A stretch of 47,755 nt of DNA, taken from positions 1-47,755 of the forward strand of contig NVVR01000024.1 in assembly GCA_002733415.1 (NCBI GenBank). Direction: 5' to 3'. The first letter of the stretch is position 1. Every line of letters starts with the position of its first letter. Of this stretch, positions 46,350 to 47,755 are shown in pieces. Below the pieces are notes generated by a model. The model was not told the origin of the DNA, searched no databases, and saw only the letters and a program-made list of their open reading frames with translations. The stretch comes from Kordia sp. Its GTDB lineage: Bacteria; Bacteroidota; Bacteroidia; Flavobacteriales; Flavobacteriaceae. Position numbers and translations under genes: made by a program.

Positions 46350-47072
46350 GGGGAAGACGCAAAAATTGAATATCTAAAGTTATGTGAGTCGCTCGATAGT
46401 ATTAACCATTCCTTCGATTTTTCTATCAAGCTCTCACAGTTGGGCTTGGATATTGATAGAAAATTCTGCATAGATAATCTAAAACAATTAGCACAGTCAA
46501 TGGGAAATCACACAATCCGTTTGGACATGGAAGGTTCCGCCCATACTCAGAACACTCTCGAAATTTGTGAAGAAGTACACCGCACCCATCCCCATATTGG
46601 CCAAGCCATTCAGGCTTACCTATTCCGCTCAAAAAATGATGTTCGCCGTTGCATTGAAAACGGAATCTCCTTGAGACTATGCAAAGGAGCTTATAAGGAG
46701 CCCACCCATTTTGCGTTGCAATCCATGGATGATATAAGAGCAAACTTTTTAAAACTCGCTTGCCAATTACTAAAAGAAGGTCATCAGCCCGCAATCGCAA
46801 CCCATGATGAAAACCTGCTAGTGAAACTTCTGCATTTCATAGACCAAGAAAAGATTGAGCCAGAATCCTTTTATTTCGAAATGTTGTACGGAGTCCGACG
46901 GGACCTGCAGAAAATACTTAAAGAAAAAGGATATCGGGTAAGAATCTATGTCCCCTATGGAAATGCCTGGTTGCCTTATACCCTCCGCCGACTGGTCGAA
47001 AAAAAGGAAAACCTGCTTTTTGTAATCACTCATCTGTTTAGAGAAACCCTGGGCTTAAGGAAACTTCGCTGA
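46344..47072 (+). pseudogene. Proline dehydrogenase, N-terminally truncated at the join
   Basis: The reading frame from the join encodes the C-terminal three quarters of a monofunctional proline dehydrogenase (FAD TIM barrel, proline to pyrroline-5-carboxylate). It opens LGEDAKIEY, normally about 60-70 residues into the protein. It then shows SIKLSQLGLD, IRLDMEGSAHTQNTLE, IQAYLFRSKNDV, the signature SLRLCKGAYKEP, IATHDENL, FEMLYGVRRDL and YVPYGNAWLPYTLRRL. GTG at 46344 is the first possible codon, but DNA before it belongs to the DinB gene, so there is no true start. Several lines have G+C near 48 percent, against about 32 percent just before the join. The type is not the usual flavobacterial one. 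Confidence 0.85.
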
Positions 47073-47153
47073 AGAATACCTCATTCCTTTATACTCAATG
47101 ATCCCATATAACCTATTGATAAATAAATAGACATATGGATAATAGAGATATAA

Positions 47154-47755
47154 TTTCACACTAATATCAAGGTGTTTCATGGCCCATTCTCCATCAATCA
47201 AACGGCCCTGGAACCGTTTCCTTACAAACATAAGAACTTAACTCCCCATATTCTCACCACCCCATTTAAAAATCACGATACTTTATTTTTTTGGATCTAT
47301 TTCTTTGCTGTAGCTCCCTGGTTTACTGCCTGGATAGCGTGCAAGGAAAAAATACAACTGATATCGATCTTCTCCTTGACTTACGCATGTTTGTGCGCAC
47401 CGGCAAAATTGATAACTGGCGCTCCTCTTCTTACATTTATTCGCACACTGAAGGAGAAAAAAGAATATACATTTGGCCGTTCACAAATTATTTTCATGAT
47501 AGAACGTCTTTTTGAAAAAGCAGGTATCGCAATATCTGATTCGCTGGTGGCAAACTCTGAATCTATTAGAGTTGAACTGGCTAAACTCGGCAACACGAAA
47601 AAGGATATCCAAATCCTTTACAACAATATCAACGAGCTACATACTGACAAACCAGAACAAAGAAAACGGATATTAAAAGAATTCGAGCTTCAAGAAGATT
47701 ATTTCCTAGTGGTCACAACCGGTTTGCTGATTCCCAGGAAAAACCTGCATTGTTT
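47154..47755 (+). CDS. Glycosyltransferase (GT4-like), truncated by the window end
   Basis: An open frame runs from the stop at 47151-47153 to the window end without a stop, about 200 codons. A GTG at 47172 (VFHGPFSINQT) or an unusual upstream codon is the likely start. The protein has the hydrophobic stretch LFFWIYFFAVAPWFTAWIA, then KEKIQLISIFSLTYA, GAPLLTFIRTLKEKKEY, IFMIERLFEKAGIAISDSLVANSESIR, and DIQILYNNIN. It ends at VVTTGLLIPRKNLHC, the start of the nucleotide-sugar-binding half of GT4 enzymes. Membrane association and sugar transfer to a surface polysaccharide or lipid are family knowledge. It shares the higher G+C of the proline dehydrogenase piece. Confidence 0.7.

Noticed and set aside
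46426..47033. Minus-strand ORFs opposite the proline dehydrogenase piece
   Set aside because: The plus frame has unbroken proline dehydrogenase motifs; the opposite frames show none.
47291..47515. 74-codon ORF MDLFLCC... on the plus strand
   Set aside because: It is in the wrong frame; the neighbouring frame carries the glycosyltransferase motifs over the same bases and stays open to the window end.

Overview
The window looks like a chromosome segment of a marine-type Flavobacteriaceae bacterium (phylum Bacteroidota). The evidence is low G+C and Bacteroidota-style promoters (TTG, then about 19-22 bases, then TAnnTTTG). There are also proteins with type IX secretion (T9SS) sorting tails, two TonB-dependent receptors with a carboxypeptidase-regulatory-like N-terminal domain, a monomeric isocitrate dehydrogenase, and family-specific small proteins (DUF6095, DUF6787). 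It opens inside the 3' end of a 5S rRNA gene. I saw no CRISPR array, no intact transposase and no tRNA gene.

Layout. 1-84: end of an rRNA operon and its terminator. 582-5939: a very large secreted T9SS cargo protein with a PKD domain. 6075-7597: a DinB-fold protein facing murQ and a small membrane protein. 7742-9364: a lipoprotein and a very basic secreted protein. 9631-11859: icd. 12520-15644: a likely zinc/copper outer-membrane uptake operon (DUF6787 protein, His-rich small protein, TonB receptor with a His/Glu/Asp-rich loop). 15740-16381: a DUF937 protein. 16842-22146: a four-gene cell-surface operon (T9SS protein, outer-membrane beta-barrel broken by one in-frame stop, YadA/tail-fibre-like protein, LamG/BspA-repeat protein), divergent from a membrane-embedded AraC regulator (22717-23922). 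A decayed PorP/SprF tail lies just beyond. 24352-28061: serA, serC, an acyl-CoA reductase and a divergent dicluster ferredoxin. 28259-31021: a second TonB receptor. 31483-40849: ychF, then parE, a small membrane protein and parC, then an LTA-synthase-like phosphoglycerol transferase and an MscS channel. 40842-42767: a 7TM histidine kinase. 42986-45784: a lipoprotein and an XRE repressor, divergent from an M14 metallopeptidase followed by an Lrp/AsnC regulator. The divergent region carries four copies of an 18-bp palindrome that are probably the XRE operator.

The last 1.4 kb does not belong with the rest. At about position 46347 a DinB-family gene stops in mid-domain. The sequence continues, at visibly higher G+C and with different codon use, as an N-terminally truncated proline dehydrogenase followed by the start of a GT4-type glycosyltransferase that runs off the end. 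A chimeric assembly join is the simplest explanation; a recent illegitimate insertion is the alternative.

The best candidates for less-described biology are the four-gene surface operon with its membrane-bound regulator, the XRE/M14 operator array, and the His-rich metal-uptake operon. Function calls rest on motif and family recognition from sequence alone; no database search was run.
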